A stretch of 64,000 bases of DNA from positions 186,001 through 250,000 of the forward strand of contig NZ_PXOQ01000007.1 of NCBI RefSeq assembly GCF_003008425.1, written 5' to 3'. The notes under the pieces are model-generated. The model was not told where the DNA came from and searched no databases. It was given only the letters and a program-made list of their open reading frames with translations. This document shows, one piece after another, positions 8,471 through 17,034 of this stretch. This stretch comes from Aurantibacter aestuarii. Its GTDB lineage: Bacteria; Bacteroidota; Bacteroidia; Flavobacteriales; Flavobacteriaceae. A program made the position numbers and the translations under genes. How positions within the stretch are numbered: the first letter of the stretch is position 1; every line of letters begins with the position of its first letter.

Positions 8471-10081
8471 TTACTTTGTGTTTGGCGCTCCTGCTAATAT
8501 TTCATCATTAGCAATATCTTCAAACTTACTAAAGTTATCTTTAAAGGCTTGAGCTAATTTATAAGCTGTTTTATAATAGCCTTCATCGTTATTCCAAGTT
8601 TTTCTAGGACTTAACACTTCAGTAGGAACATTTGGACAAACTCTTGGTTGTTTAACACCAAAAACAGAGTGAATGTGGTAGTTGTCTTTATTGGCAGCCT
8701 CTAAAGAACCGTCCATTGCAGCAGTTATCATTGCTCTAGTATATTTTAAAGCCATACGCTTTCCTACACCATAAGGACCACCTGTCCAACCGGTATTTAC
8801 TAGCCAAACCGTAACTCCTGCATCCTGCATTTTTTTGCTTAGCATTTCTGCATACTTTGTAGGATGTAATGGCATAAATGGCGCACCATAACAAGCAGAG
8901 AAATTGGTAACTGGCTCTGTAATACCAGCTTCTGTTCCTGCTACTTTAGCTGTATAACCAGAGATAAAATGGTAAGCAGCCTGACCAGGTGTTAATTTTG
9001 AAATTGGAGGCAAAACTCCAAATGCATCTGCTGTTAAAAAGAATATGTTTTTTGGATTTTTACCTATAGAAGGCTCTTGTATATCGTTAATATGATAGAT
9101 AGGATAACTTACTCTCGTATTTTGAGTAATCGAAGTGTCTTCAAAATCTACTTCACCTTTATCATTCATCACCACATTTTCTAATATCGCTCCACGCTTA
9201 ATAGCATTAAAAATGTCTGGTTCTTTCTCTTCTGTTAGATCTATCACTTTTGCATAACAGCCACCTTCAAAATTAAAAATGGTGTTATCCTTAGTCCACC
9301 CATGCTCATCGTCTCCAATTAGCTTACGTTCTGGGTCTGCAGATAAGGTGGTTTTTCCTGTTCCTGATAAACCGAAAAATATAGCTGTATCGCCATCTTT
9401 ACCAACATTGGCACTACAGTGCATTGGCAAGGTGTTTTTAAATACTGGTAAAATAAAGTTTAACGCAGAAAAAATTCCTTTTTTAATTTCTCCTGTATAT
9501 CCTGTACCACCAATAAGAGCTATTTTTCTTGTAAAATCTAAAATAGCAAAGTTATGCTGGCGTGTACCGTCTTTTTCTGGGTCTGCCATAAAACCGGGTG
9601 CATTTACAATAGTCCATTCTGGTGTAAAATTTTCTAACTCAGCTTCAGTTGGACGTAAAAACATATTATGGGCAAACATATTGCTCCACGGATATTCATT
9701 AATAACACGAATATTTAATTTATAATCCTGGTCTGCACAAGCATAAGCATCTCTTACAAAAACTTCTTTTTCAGAAAGGTAATTGGTTACTTTATCGTAA
9801 AGTGACTGGAATTGATCCGAATCAAAAGGAATATTTATATTACCCCACCATACTTTATCTTCTGTAATCGCATCTTTTACAATAAAACGATCTTTTGGCG
9901 AACGCCCAGTAAATTCTCCTGTTTGTATAGCTATAGCGCCTGTACTAGACTCCTTTCCTTGTCCTTTTTCTAATATGGTGTCATGAAGTTGGTCTGAAGA
10001 TAATTGATAATGAACCTTAGCATTTTTTATCCCGTATTGGTCTAACGCAATCGATTTCGTAATTTTTGTATGGTTTACCAT
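8471..10081 (-). CDS. pckA: Phosphoenolpyruvate carboxykinase (ATP)
   Basis: A 536-residue gluconeogenic enzyme that converts oxaloacetate and ATP to phosphoenolpyruvate, CO2 and ADP. GLSGTGKTTLS near residue 240 is the kinase-1a P-loop, and GDDEHGW near 262 belongs to the kinase-2 metal site. The N-terminal RSPKDRFIVKD segment binds substrate. The length is that of the ATP-dependent class. It has its own promoter box and terminator, so it is a single-gene unit. fbp at 21 kb is another gluconeogenic gene. Confidence 0.97.
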   Translation of the reverse strand: MVNHTKITKSIALDQYGIKNAKVHYQLSSDQLHDTILEKGQGKESSTGAIAIQTGEFTGRSPKDRFIVKDAITEDKVWWGNINIPFDSDQFQSLYDKVTNYLSEKEVFVRDAYACADQDYKLNIRVINEYPWSNMFAHNMFLRPTEAELENFTPEWTIVNAPGFMADPEKDGTRQHNFAILDFTRKIALIGGTGYTGEIKKGIFSALNFILPVFKNTLPMHCSANVGKDGDTAIFFGLSGTGKTTLSADPERKLIGDDEHGWTKDNTIFNFEGGCYAKVIDLTEEKEPDIFNAIKRGAILENVVMNDKGEVDFEDTSITQNTRVSYPIYHINDIQEPSIGKNPKNIFFLTADAFGVLPPISKLTPGQAAYHFISGYTAKVAGTEAGITEPVTNFSACYGAPFMPLHPTKYAEMLSKKMQDAGVTVWLVNTGWTGGPYGVGKRMALKYTRAMITAAMDGSLEAANKDNYHIHSVFGVKQPRVCPNVPTEVLSPRKTWNNDEGYYKTAYKLAQAFKDNFSKFEDIANDEILAGAPNTK

Positions 10082-10107
10082 AATTTAGTTATGTTGTTAA
10101 TAAGGTA

Positions 10108-10115
10108 CAAAGCTA
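10108..10115 (-). promoter_or_regulatory. -7 promoter box for pckA
   Basis: On the minus strand this reads TAGCTTTG, matching TAnnTTTG, 26 bp upstream of the pckA ATG. Confidence 0.5.
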
Positions 10116-10138
10116 ATAATTATATAAAACAAAAAAGT

Positions 10139-10546
10139 TTATTTTTCGAATAAAATATTTTTTTCCTTTAAAATTGCGAATAATAACAGAAGCCATGCTA
10201 AAATTAACATTAAACCACCTATTGGTGTTAAAAAGCCAATAGCCTTAAAATTAATTCCAGTTAAAACTGAGGTAGTTAATAGGTAAATTGATAAGGAAAA
10301 TAAAATAATTCCTAAAACCGTAAGAATTAAAATGGTCTTTTTATTGTTGCTTGATAAAAATGAAAATTGACTTATGACTAACAAAAAGAAAGCATGATAC
10401 ATTTGGTATTTTACACCTATCTCAAAACTTCTTAAACTAGCTTCAGAAATAGCGTTTTTTAGACCGTGCGACGCAAAAGCACCTAGTATAACACCAATTA
10501 TTCCTAGTAATGTACCTGTAATTAATATCTTTTTATTCATAGTCAT
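10139..10546 (-). CDS. DUF423 small membrane protein
   Basis: A 135-residue protein with four predicted membrane helices. The conserved DUF423 signature is visible: LGAFASHGLKN near residue 21, GVKYQMYHAFF near 44 and FLTPIGGLMLILAW near 105. It matches the YgdD-like family of inner-membrane proteins of unknown function. Two start codons lie close together (ATG at 10546 and at 10540), and either gives an intact first helix. It is divergent from the saccharopine-dehydrogenase-like gene. Confidence 0.88.
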   Translation of the reverse strand: MTMNKKILITGTLLGIIGVILGAFASHGLKNAISEASLRSFEIGVKYQMYHAFFLLVISQFSFLSSNNKKTILILTVLGIILFSLSIYLLTTSVLTGINFKAIGFLTPIGGLMLILAWLLLLFAILKEKNILFEK

Positions 10547-10610
10547 TTTTTTTAATCCCTATTACTATTTTGTACATTCGTGCTTACAAATTTACAGATT
10601 ACTTATCATT

Positions 10611-11975
10611 ATGCGAAACATATTAATTATTGGTTCAGGAAAATCGACCTCTTACTTAATAAAATATTTACTTGACAAATCGGAAACCGAGCAGTTACAA
10701 ATTACCATTGGAGATTTAAATCTTGAAGCTGCAAAAAAAATGACTCAAAATCATAAAAATGCTACAGCTATAACTTTAGATGTTTTTGATGCCGTGTCCA
10801 GAACTGCTGCTGTTAAAAATGCAGATATAGTAGTATCCATGTTGCCTGCACGTTTTCATATTGAAGTTGCTAAAGACTGTATTGCTTACAAAAAACATAT
10901 GGTGACTGCTTCTTATGTAAGCCCAGAAATGGAAGCTTTAAACGATGATGCTATTGCCAATAATCTTGTTTTTATGAACGAAATTGGTGTCGATCCTGGA
11001 ATTGACCATATGAGTGCCATGAAAGTGATTGATGAGATTAGAGAAAAAGGCGGTAAAGTCATTTTATTTGAAAGTTTTACAGGAGGACTTGTAGCTCCAG
11101 AAAGCGATAATAATCGTTGGAATTATAAGTTTACTTGGAATCCAAGAAATGTGGTGGTTGCTGGTCAAGGTGGAGCTGCAAAATTTTTACAAGAAGGCCA
11201 GTTTAAATACATACCATACCAACGCTTGTTTAGAAGAACCGAGTTTTTAGATGTAGAAGGCTACGGACGTTTTGAGGCTTTAGCCAACAGAGACTCTTTG
11301 AAATACCAAGACGTTTATAAATTAGATCATGTTAAAACCCTATATCGAGGTACTATGCGTCGTGTTGGTTTTTCCAGAGCGTGGAATGCATTTGTTCAAT
11401 TAGGGATGACGGATGATACCTACACTATAGATGATAGTGAAAATATGACTTATCGTGATTTTGTCAATGCTTTTTTAGCTTATAGTCCAACAGACTCTGT
11501 AGAACTTAAATTTCGTCATGCTTTAAAAATAGATCAGGACGATGAAGTTTGGGATAAATTTTTAGAACTGGATATTTTTAGCGATACCAAACCTGTAGGT
11601 CTAAAAAAAGCTACACCTGCCCAAATATTGCAGAAAATATTAATGGATAGCTGGACTTTAGCCCAAGAAGATAAAGATATGATTGTAATGTACCACAAGT
11701 TTGGTTACGAAATAAACGGAGAAAAACATCAGATCGATTCTACAATGGTTACTCTAGGAGAAGATCAAACCTATACGGCTATGGCAAAAACTGTTGGTCT
11801 TCCGGTTGCAATAGCAACTATAGCTATTTTAAATAAAAAAATAACCACACCAGGTGTTCAAATTCCAATTTCTAAAGAGGTTTACCAACCAATTTTAAAA
11901 GAATTAGAAGATTATGACATTAATTTTAAAGAGACTAAAGTGCCTTATTTAGGTTACAATCCTTTAAATTTATAA
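10611..11975 (+). CDS. Saccharopine dehydrogenase family protein
   Basis: A 454-residue protein with an N-terminal Rossmann fold (ILIIGSGKSTSYLI, residues 4-17). The saccharopine-dehydrogenase/homospermidine-synthase-like domain carries GVDPGIDHMSA near 130 and ESFTGGLVAPE near 157. The family reversibly condenses amino acids with keto acids. In this phylum the real substrate (lysine, carboxynorspermidine or another) is not certain. An Lrp-type regulator follows after a 128-bp gap holding a structured repeat, which hints at control by amino-acid supply. Confidence 0.82.
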   Translation: MRNILIIGSGKSTSYLIKYLLDKSETEQLQITIGDLNLEAAKKMTQNHKNATAITLDVFDAVSRTAAVKNADIVVSMLPARFHIEVAKDCIAYKKHMVTASYVSPEMEALNDDAIANNLVFMNEIGVDPGIDHMSAMKVIDEIREKGGKVILFESFTGGLVAPESDNNRWNYKFTWNPRNVVVAGQGGAAKFLQEGQFKYIPYQRLFRRTEFLDVEGYGRFEALANRDSLKYQDVYKLDHVKTLYRGTMRRVGFSRAWNAFVQLGMTDDTYTIDDSENMTYRDFVNAFLAYSPTDSVELKFRHALKIDQDDEVWDKFLELDIFSDTKPVGLKKATPAQILQKILMDSWTLAQEDKDMIVMYHKFGYEINGEKHQIDSTMVTLGEDQTYTAMAKTVGLPVAIATIAILNKKITTPGVQIPISKEVYQPILKELEDYDINFKETKVPYLGYNPLNL

Positions 11976-11979
11976 TAAT

Positions 11980-12096
11980 GACGTTACCCTTAGTTTAAAA
12001 AAACTAAGAGTCGCGTTTTACATTGTATCTTTTTCTCGTGCTGAATTTATTTCAGCATCTCAAAAAAGGATACCATTTCAACCGCTAACGCAACAA
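11980..12096 (-). repeat. Structured intergenic repeat, copy A
   Basis: Read on the minus strand it starts TTGTTGCGTTAGCGGTTG and ends near GGTAACGTC. It contains two stems, TGCTGAA/TTCAGCA (12039-12057) and CTTAGTTT/AAACTAAG (11989-12008). Its flanks align with copy B at 28.4 kb, but the stem sequences are different. Confidence 0.75.
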
Positions 12097-12103
12097 TTAT
12101 CTT

Positions 12104-12574
12104 ATGAAAACCAACAACCAGACTATTATAATTGACGGAATAGATAAAAAAATTTTAAGGGCGCTTATGGAAGATGCCAGAACACCAATTTTAGAAATTG
12201 CCCGACAAGTCGGCATTTCAGGTGCAGCTATACACCAAAGGTTACGCAAACTTGAAAAATCTAAACTTTTAAATGGCTCTAAGTTTATTATAAACCCTAA
12301 AGCGTTAGGCTATACTACTATGGCTTTTATAGGTGTTTATTTAGATAAAGCAGTTAGTAACCCAGAGGCCGTAAGAGAATTAAAAAAAATTCCAGAAGTT
12401 ATCGAGTGTCATTACACCACAGGAAACTGGAGTATATTTATAAAGATACTGTGTAAGGATAATGAGCATTTAATGCATTTACTTAACAACGATATTCAAT
12501 CTATAACAGGTGTATCTAGAACAGAGACTTTTATCTCATTAAACCAGCAAATAGACCGACAAATCAAAATATAA
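12104..12574 (+). CDS. Lrp/AsnC family transcriptional regulator
   Basis: A 156-residue regulator. The N-terminal helix-turn-helix covers about residues 10-60 (IDKKILRALMEDAR, then GISGAAIHQRLRKLEKS). The C-terminal RAM/ACT-like ligand domain covers about 75-150, with GVYLDKAVSN and the CHYTTGNWS segment typical of amino-acid sensing. Lrp proteins form octamers that bind amino acids. Its likely targets include the saccharopine-dehydrogenase-like gene just upstream, but no operator was identified. Confidence 0.92.
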   Translation: MKTNNQTIIIDGIDKKILRALMEDARTPILEIARQVGISGAAIHQRLRKLEKSKLLNGSKFIINPKALGYTTMAFIGVYLDKAVSNPEAVRELKKIPEVIECHYTTGNWSIFIKILCKDNEHLMHLLNNDIQSITGVSRTETFISLNQQIDRQIKI

Positions 12575-12608
12575 AAAAAAAGAGCTTCATCACTGAAGCT
12601 CTTTTTCA
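12573..12608. terminator. Bidirectional terminator between the Lrp gene and the T9SS cargo gene
   Basis: Stem AGAGCTTC/GAAGCTCT with a 6-nt loop, an A-run before it and a T-run after it. It serves both convergent genes. Confidence 0.85.
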
Positions 12609-12626
12609 TTATAGAATAGATTGCAA

Positions 12627-13598
12627 TTAGTTAACAATCATTTTTTTAACAATTGAAGAACCTTCAGTAGAAATTGTAATAAAATACAATCCAGTAGTTA
12701 GCTTATTACTTAAGTTTAGAGTCTTATCTGTTTTTACATTATTTAACTTTTCAGTATAAACAATACGACCATTCGCATCTGCTACAGAAATCTTTGTTAA
12801 ACTATTTCCAGAATTTTTTATAGTAAAAGTTCCTTGTGATGGGTTTGGAAAAAGTGCAACGTTACTGTCTAATACTGTAAAACTAGCAGTAGATAAAGTA
12901 GCCATAAAGCTACAAGGTGCTGGCTGGTCAAAAGGAGTTGCATCACTCACGTTCCAATTTGCAGGGTTATGTATCGCGGCTCTTAAAGTAACTGCTGTTC
13001 CTGAAGTTACACTGCAATTGTATATAGCATTATCAACTTCTGGAGCTATAGCTATTGAAGAGTTAGCTAAAGTATCGAAAATTGAAGGTTTAGCAGATTC
13101 ACTTGAACTTGTAGCATCTGCATCCCAGTCGCCATTCATCTGAATAGCCGCAACAAAACCAGATTGGTTGGCATTACTATTTGGTATGTTAGCTGGATTG
13201 TAAGCTAAAATTTGGTCTCCACCAACAGCTAGATTGAGTCCTGAGCCAGTTAAACTTCCTGCGATGTTACCCGAATTGTCTCTAGCTTCAAATGGAATTC
13301 TTGATATAGAAATTTGTACACCTGCACTATAATTACTTGTAAAAGTTAGTACAACAGTACTTTCACCTGTTCTAAAGCCTCCAGCAGCTAACCATCCATT
13401 TTCTGTAAAAGCGATTTGTTCTCCTGCAACCACATTTATTAGTAGTAAGAAAGAAAACTGGTCGTCTTCTCCCGACGGGTTTCCGACGCCATCAGACTGA
13501 TAACCTGTAAAAACAATATCACCAAGCGCAAACTGTGCAAAGCTGGTTTGAAAAGATATTGTCATTAATATAGTAACATAAAGTAGTTTTGTTTTCAT
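12627..13598 (-). CDS. Secreted protein with T9SS type A sorting domain
   Basis: A 323-residue protein from the ATG at 13598. The N-terminal signal peptide (MKTKLLYVTILMTISFQTSFA) is cleaved near residue 21. The mature part has no catalytic motif I recognise. The C-terminal ~75 residues form a type A sorting domain: LFPNPSQGTFTIKN, then VADANGRIVY, then LTTGLYFITI and a basic end (KKMIVN). It is therefore exported by type IX secretion and attached to or released from the cell surface. I reject the upstream ATG at 13625 because it buries the signal peptide behind nine extra residues. Confidence 0.88.
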   Translation of the reverse strand: MKTKLLYVTILMTISFQTSFAQFALGDIVFTGYQSDGVGNPSGEDDQFSFLLLINVVAGEQIAFTENGWLAAGGFRTGESTVVLTFTSNYSAGVQISISRIPFEARDNSGNIAGSLTGSGLNLAVGGDQILAYNPANIPNSNANQSGFVAAIQMNGDWDADATSSSESAKPSIFDTLANSSIAIAPEVDNAIYNCSVTSGTAVTLRAAIHNPANWNVSDATPFDQPAPCSFMATLSTASFTVLDSNVALFPNPSQGTFTIKNSGNSLTKISVADANGRIVYTEKLNNVKTDKTLNLSNKLTTGLYFITISTEGSSIVKKMIVN

Positions 13599-13622
13599 AA
13601 GATGAATTTTTAAAAAATCACG

Positions 13623-13630
13623 CAAATGTA
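13623..13630 (-). promoter_or_regulatory. -7 promoter box for the T9SS cargo gene
   Basis: Reads TACATTTG on the minus strand, matching TAnnTTTG, 24 bp upstream of the ATG at 13598. This also argues against the longer start at 13625, which would lie at the transcription start or before it. Confidence 0.5.
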
Positions 13631-13713
13631 AACCAAAAGCACTATCAATTGTACACTGTAAATATGTTAAAATTTCATAATTTTTTTAATCTAACAAACT
13701 GGTTATAAAAGGC

Positions 13714-14037
13714 TTAATAAAATTTTAAAAAAGCGAATAAAGGTCTATCTTTTAAATAGGTCAAGCAGCTTTCATTTGTGTAAGCTTCTTGTTCAAAACT
13801 TATAGTTCTATATGCTTTATTCCAGTTTTTATACTTTACAACCCTTACCAAAAACTCTATGACGTACCATAAGTAAAATCCAATTACTAAAAGCTCCAAT
13901 TGCTGTTTTAGATGAATCCGTTCATGATTTAATAAAACGGGATTGTTCTTTAATTCCTTTTGCCTTAAAATGATAAAAGGAAATAAAGTAACGGCATTAT
14001 AGCCTTTCATTAAAAGTGCTTTACAAATGATAACCAT
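13714..14037 (-). CDS. Small membrane-associated protein with HExxH motif
   Basis: A protein of up to 107 residues; ATG at 14010 gives 98. It contains LLNHERIHLKQQLELL near residue 37, where HERIH fits the zinc-metalloprotease HExxH pattern and resembles the M56/BlaR-type active site. One hydrophobic segment (LLVIGFYLWYVIEFL) follows. It is far shorter than M56 proteases and no third zinc ligand is obvious, so activity is doubtful. It resembles small uncharacterised proteins I have seen in Flavobacteriaceae. It lies downstream of a terminator that follows the BI-1 gene in the opposite reading sense, so it needs its own promoter. Confidence 0.6.
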   Translation of the reverse strand: MVIICKALLMKGYNAVTLFPFIILRQKELKNNPVLLNHERIHLKQQLELLVIGFYLWYVIEFLVRVVKYKNWNKAYRTISFEQEAYTNESCLTYLKDRPLFAFLKFY

Positions 14038-14049
14038 AGCAGTTTTTAT

Positions 14050-14082
14050 AAAAAAGCCTCTAAAAAATTTAGAGGCTTTTTT
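14050..14082. terminator. Terminator between the BI-1-like gene and the HERIH gene
   Basis: Long perfect stem AAAGCCTCTAAA/TTTAGAGGCTTT with A- and T-runs on either side. On the minus strand it ends the BI-1-like transcript 18 bp past its stop. Confidence 0.85.
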
Positions 14083-14099
14083 AATATATTTTATTCTTG

Positions 14100-14813
14100 T
14101 TAATCTCTAGACATAAAAATTTGAAGCACATACCAGAATAATAACATTAAGGCTGCAAATAAACCTAAAGCTGCAGGTATGTATTGATCTTGCTGGTATT
14201 TATGTATTAAGTTTGAAGTTTGGTACAAAATACTTCCTCCTGCCAATAAGCACATCGCTACAGAAAACCATAAACCTAAGTTAAAGCCAAAAAGGCTTCC
14301 GGCAATAATTAAGCCTATTGCAATAAAAAATCCAACAGTTAAACCTGTTCTTAAAAAAGAAAAATCTTTTTTAGTGATAAAAACTACTGCACTTAATCCT
14401 GTAAATAAGGATAAAGTCACTATGCCTGCTTGTTGCAAAATTTCTGGACCACTTGCGGTAAATGTTGCTGCAATATATATTAAAGGAACAAAAATTACAG
14501 CTTCTGCAAATATATAAGCAGCATAAGCTAAATATTGTAAATTTTTATTCTGAGACTTTAATGCTGTACTTTCCGCATAATGGGTAATAAACATAAATCC
14601 TCCTAAAAGCAATAACCACTTGTAACCATTTGTCATAGACAACATAAAGTTAACCACAGTATCACTTTGTAATAACAGGTATTCAAATAAAATAAAAACT
14701 AAAACGCCGCCTGCAACATGTGCATAAGTTTGCTTGTAAAATGCTACTTGAGCTGCATCATCGGTTTGTGATACCAAAAGTCCTTGGTTGGTTTGGTTTT
14801 GAAATTCTTCCAT
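14100..14813 (-). CDS. Bax inhibitor-1/YccA family membrane protein
   Basis: A 237-residue protein with a short polar N-terminus and seven predicted membrane helices. The pattern matches the bacterial BI-1/YccA family (YAHVAGGVLVFILFEYLL near residue 30, GLSAVVFIT near 137 and a final helix LFWYVLQIFMSRD). Homologues act as pH-sensitive Ca2+ leak channels or interact with FtsH; the role here is not known. It lies 35 bp downstream of the zinc metallopeptidase gene, probably in one transcript. Confidence 0.85.
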   Translation of the reverse strand: MEEFQNQTNQGLLVSQTDDAAQVAFYKQTYAHVAGGVLVFILFEYLLLQSDTVVNFMLSMTNGYKWLLLLGGFMFITHYAESTALKSQNKNLQYLAYAAYIFAEAVIFVPLIYIAATFTASGPEILQQAGIVTLSLFTGLSAVVFITKKDFSFLRTGLTVGFFIAIGLIIAGSLFGFNLGLWFSVAMCLLAGGSILYQTSNLIHKYQQDQYIPAALGLFAALMLLFWYVLQIFMSRD

Positions 14814-14848
14814 CTAATTTAAATTTAAAAGCTAAATATAAATAATTT

Positions 14849-15553
14849 TTAATCGCGACCTCCAAAAACTTGTAAAGCCCAATACAATAATGAAGCAATA
14901 GAACCAATTGCTGCTACTAAATAAGTTCGTGCTGCCCATTTTAACGCATCTTCAGAGCCTTTATATTCGTCTGGAGTTACTATGTTTTTAGCCTTTAACC
15001 AAGCCAATGCACGATTACTCGCATCGTACTCTACAGGTAATGTTATAATACTAAATAATGTTGCAAAAGCCATCATTGCCAAACCTGCAACCGCAACCCA
15101 CCAACCTAAACCTAAGCCTGCTGCTGCACCTAAAGCTAAACCACCAAACACTAACCATTGACTCATACTAGACGTCACGCTTACAATTGGAACTAATTTA
15201 GAACGCATGGTTAAATATTGATATGCTGTGGCGTGTTGCACCGCATGCCCGCACTCGTGTGCTGCAACAGCTGCAGCTGCTGCATTGCGTTGGTTAAACA
15301 CTGCCTCACTTAAATTAACCGTTTTATTTGCAGGATTATAATGATCTGTTAGACGACCAGGAGTAGATATTACCTGTACATCATAAATTCCATTATCTGC
15401 CAACATTTTTTTTGCAATTTCTTCGCCGCTCATTCCATTTCTTAAATGAACTTTAGAATATTTTTCGAATTTACGCTTAAGCTGGTTGCTAACCAGCCAA
15501 CTTACCAGTGCAATTGTACCAATAAGTATATAATAGCCCATCATTCCATTCAT
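14849..15553 (-). CDS. YugP-family zinc metallopeptidase
   Basis: A 234-residue membrane protein with the zinc motif HECGHAVQH at about residues 99-107. An N-terminal helix, two or three hydrophobic segments (VAVAGLAMMAFATLFSIITL) and the YDASNRALAWL segment that completes the site in the YugP family (former DUF) are all present. The active site is predicted to face the cytoplasm. Its substrate is unknown. It pairs with the BI-1-like gene downstream. Confidence 0.88.
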   Translation of the reverse strand: MNGMMGYYILIGTIALVSWLVSNQLKRKFEKYSKVHLRNGMSGEEIAKKMLADNGIYDVQVISTPGRLTDHYNPANKTVNLSEAVFNQRNAAAAAVAAHECGHAVQHATAYQYLTMRSKLVPIVSVTSSMSQWLVFGGLALGAAAGLGLGWWVAVAGLAMMAFATLFSIITLPVEYDASNRALAWLKAKNIVTPDEYKGSEDALKWAARTYLVAAIGSIASLLYWALQVFGGRD

Positions 15554-15656
15554 GATATTTGATTTTTAAAATTTAATTAAAGATAACAAAAAGTAAGCCA
15601 ATTAATGGCTAAGAAATTTTGTCAGTTGTTATGAAAAAATTTATTTACCTTAATAA

Positions 15657-15676
15657 GGTTTCGACTGCGCTCAACC
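15657..15676. repeat. 20-bp palindromic repeat, copy 1
   Basis: GGTTTCGACTGCGCTCAACC is an imperfect palindrome. It is near-identical in inverse orientation to the copy at 45669-45688. It lies in a 136-bp gap just after the TlpA-like gene. Confidence 0.7.
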
Positions 15677-15689
15677 AGAAATTTAACAA

Positions 15690-16991
15690 TTAATACTCCG
15701 CTTTTTCTGTAAAAAACGCCTTTAATGCAGCAACGTCATAAGGCTTCGCTAAAATTTCTTTAGATTTATTTAAAATAAAAAAGGTTGGTGTCGCTTTAAC
15801 ATTGTAAGCGTCCCCAATTGTATTTTCCCATTTACCTTCACCATAAACATGTGTAAAGGTTTTAAATTCCTTAATCTTTTTTGTCCAGAATTCTGGCTCG
15901 CTTTCTAAACCAATTGCAATAACTTCTATTTTATTTTTAGGTTGCTGTTTTACAAAATCTTGAAGTATTGGCATTTCGGTTAAACAATGTCCGCAAGTAC
16001 TACTCCAAAACGCCACGATATAATAGTCGGAGGATTCTAATTGATATAAAGAGGTGTTGTCAAAATCAAAATTTGGTGCTTTAGTTCCAATTGAGGTTTG
16101 TTGTAAAACATTAAGTTCGGCCAATAAAGCATCGTTACTAGTTTCTTTAACAATTTCCAATAAATACTGGTTCGCAATATAATTGGCTATTTCTTCCTTA
16201 GTTGAAGAAAATTGTCGCCACAACAACTCTAGAATTAAATTTTTAAACCCGTTTTGAGCACCAATTTGAGCAACCAAAGTATCTATATTTTCTTTTAAAG
16301 ACGCGTTAACATTATTTGCATCTACAAACGTATAAACATAATCAAACGAGGCTTCCACCAATACACTGGAATTGAGTAACTGGATGTTTTTAAAGTCTAA
16401 ATAATCAAAATAATGAGTCTTTTTTTCTTTAATAAACGTGGCTTCATTTTTATAAGTCGTCGGGAAATAAGGTCTCTTTGCAACTATAAAATTTGATACT
16501 AATTTATTACTCGCCGCTTTTTCATACTCGGTTTGCGTCTGTTTTAGAACCTTTATAAGTTTTAAAAAATTGCTTTCAGATTGATTTTTAGAGTTAAAAA
16601 AGTTTTTTAAACTCTCGTTAACCAAGCGCATACTTTTGTTGTACGATTGCCACAATTTATTTTCTTCGGAAGTTATAAACGTGCTGCCTTTATCGGTTTG
16701 AAAATTTACAACAACATCTTCGTTATTATAAATAACATCAAAATTATACTCTTCTTGTGGCATGGCATACACCACCTTATACATGCCTTTTTCTGCTTGG
16801 TCTTTTATAGTAAGGTGAAACTGACCCAAACTATCTACCGCACTATGGTTTTCATAAACCAATTGCGTAGGAGTTACTTTGTATAAAATGGCAATTTTAT
16901 AATCTTTTGCAGGAGAAAAAACGCCTGAAACCGAATGCTGTGACCACACAAGCATAGGTAAACTGAATACTAAAAAAAATAGTTTTTTCAT
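15690..16991 (-). CDS. TlpA-type thioredoxin-like lipo/periplasmic protein
   Basis: A 433-residue exported protein starting at the ATG at 16991, where the signal peptide KKLFFLVFSLPMLVWSQ begins. The first ~300 residues are a DUF4369-like or helical region of unknown role. The last ~130 residues are a TlpA/ResA thioredoxin domain with the redox motif SSTCGHCLTEMP and the cis-proline segment ATPTFFIL. It probably reduces or exchanges disulfides in the periplasm. The 18-residue longer start overlaps mfd by 11 bp and is rejected because it hides the signal peptide. Confidence 0.85.
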   Translation of the reverse strand: MKKLFFLVFSLPMLVWSQHSVSGVFSPAKDYKIAILYKVTPTQLVYENHSAVDSLGQFHLTIKDQAEKGMYKVVYAMPQEEYNFDVIYNNEDVVVNFQTDKGSTFITSEENKLWQSYNKSMRLVNESLKNFFNSKNQSESNFLKLIKVLKQTQTEYEKAASNKLVSNFIVAKRPYFPTTYKNEATFIKEKKTHYFDYLDFKNIQLLNSSVLVEASFDYVYTFVDANNVNASLKENIDTLVAQIGAQNGFKNLILELLWRQFSSTKEEIANYIANQYLLEIVKETSNDALLAELNVLQQTSIGTKAPNFDFDNTSLYQLESSDYYIVAFWSSTCGHCLTEMPILQDFVKQQPKNKIEVIAIGLESEPEFWTKKIKEFKTFTHVYGEGKWENTIGDAYNVKATPTFFILNKSKEILAKPYDVAALKAFFTEKAEY

Positions 16992-17034
16992 GATTTTGTA
17001 ATATCTTATTTTATAAACAAATACAATGCCTGTT

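Noticed and set aside
9279-9725. 148-codon plus-strand frame inside pckA
   Set aside because: It lies entirely antisense to the well-conserved pckA and has no recognisable domain or promoter; it is a frame shadow.
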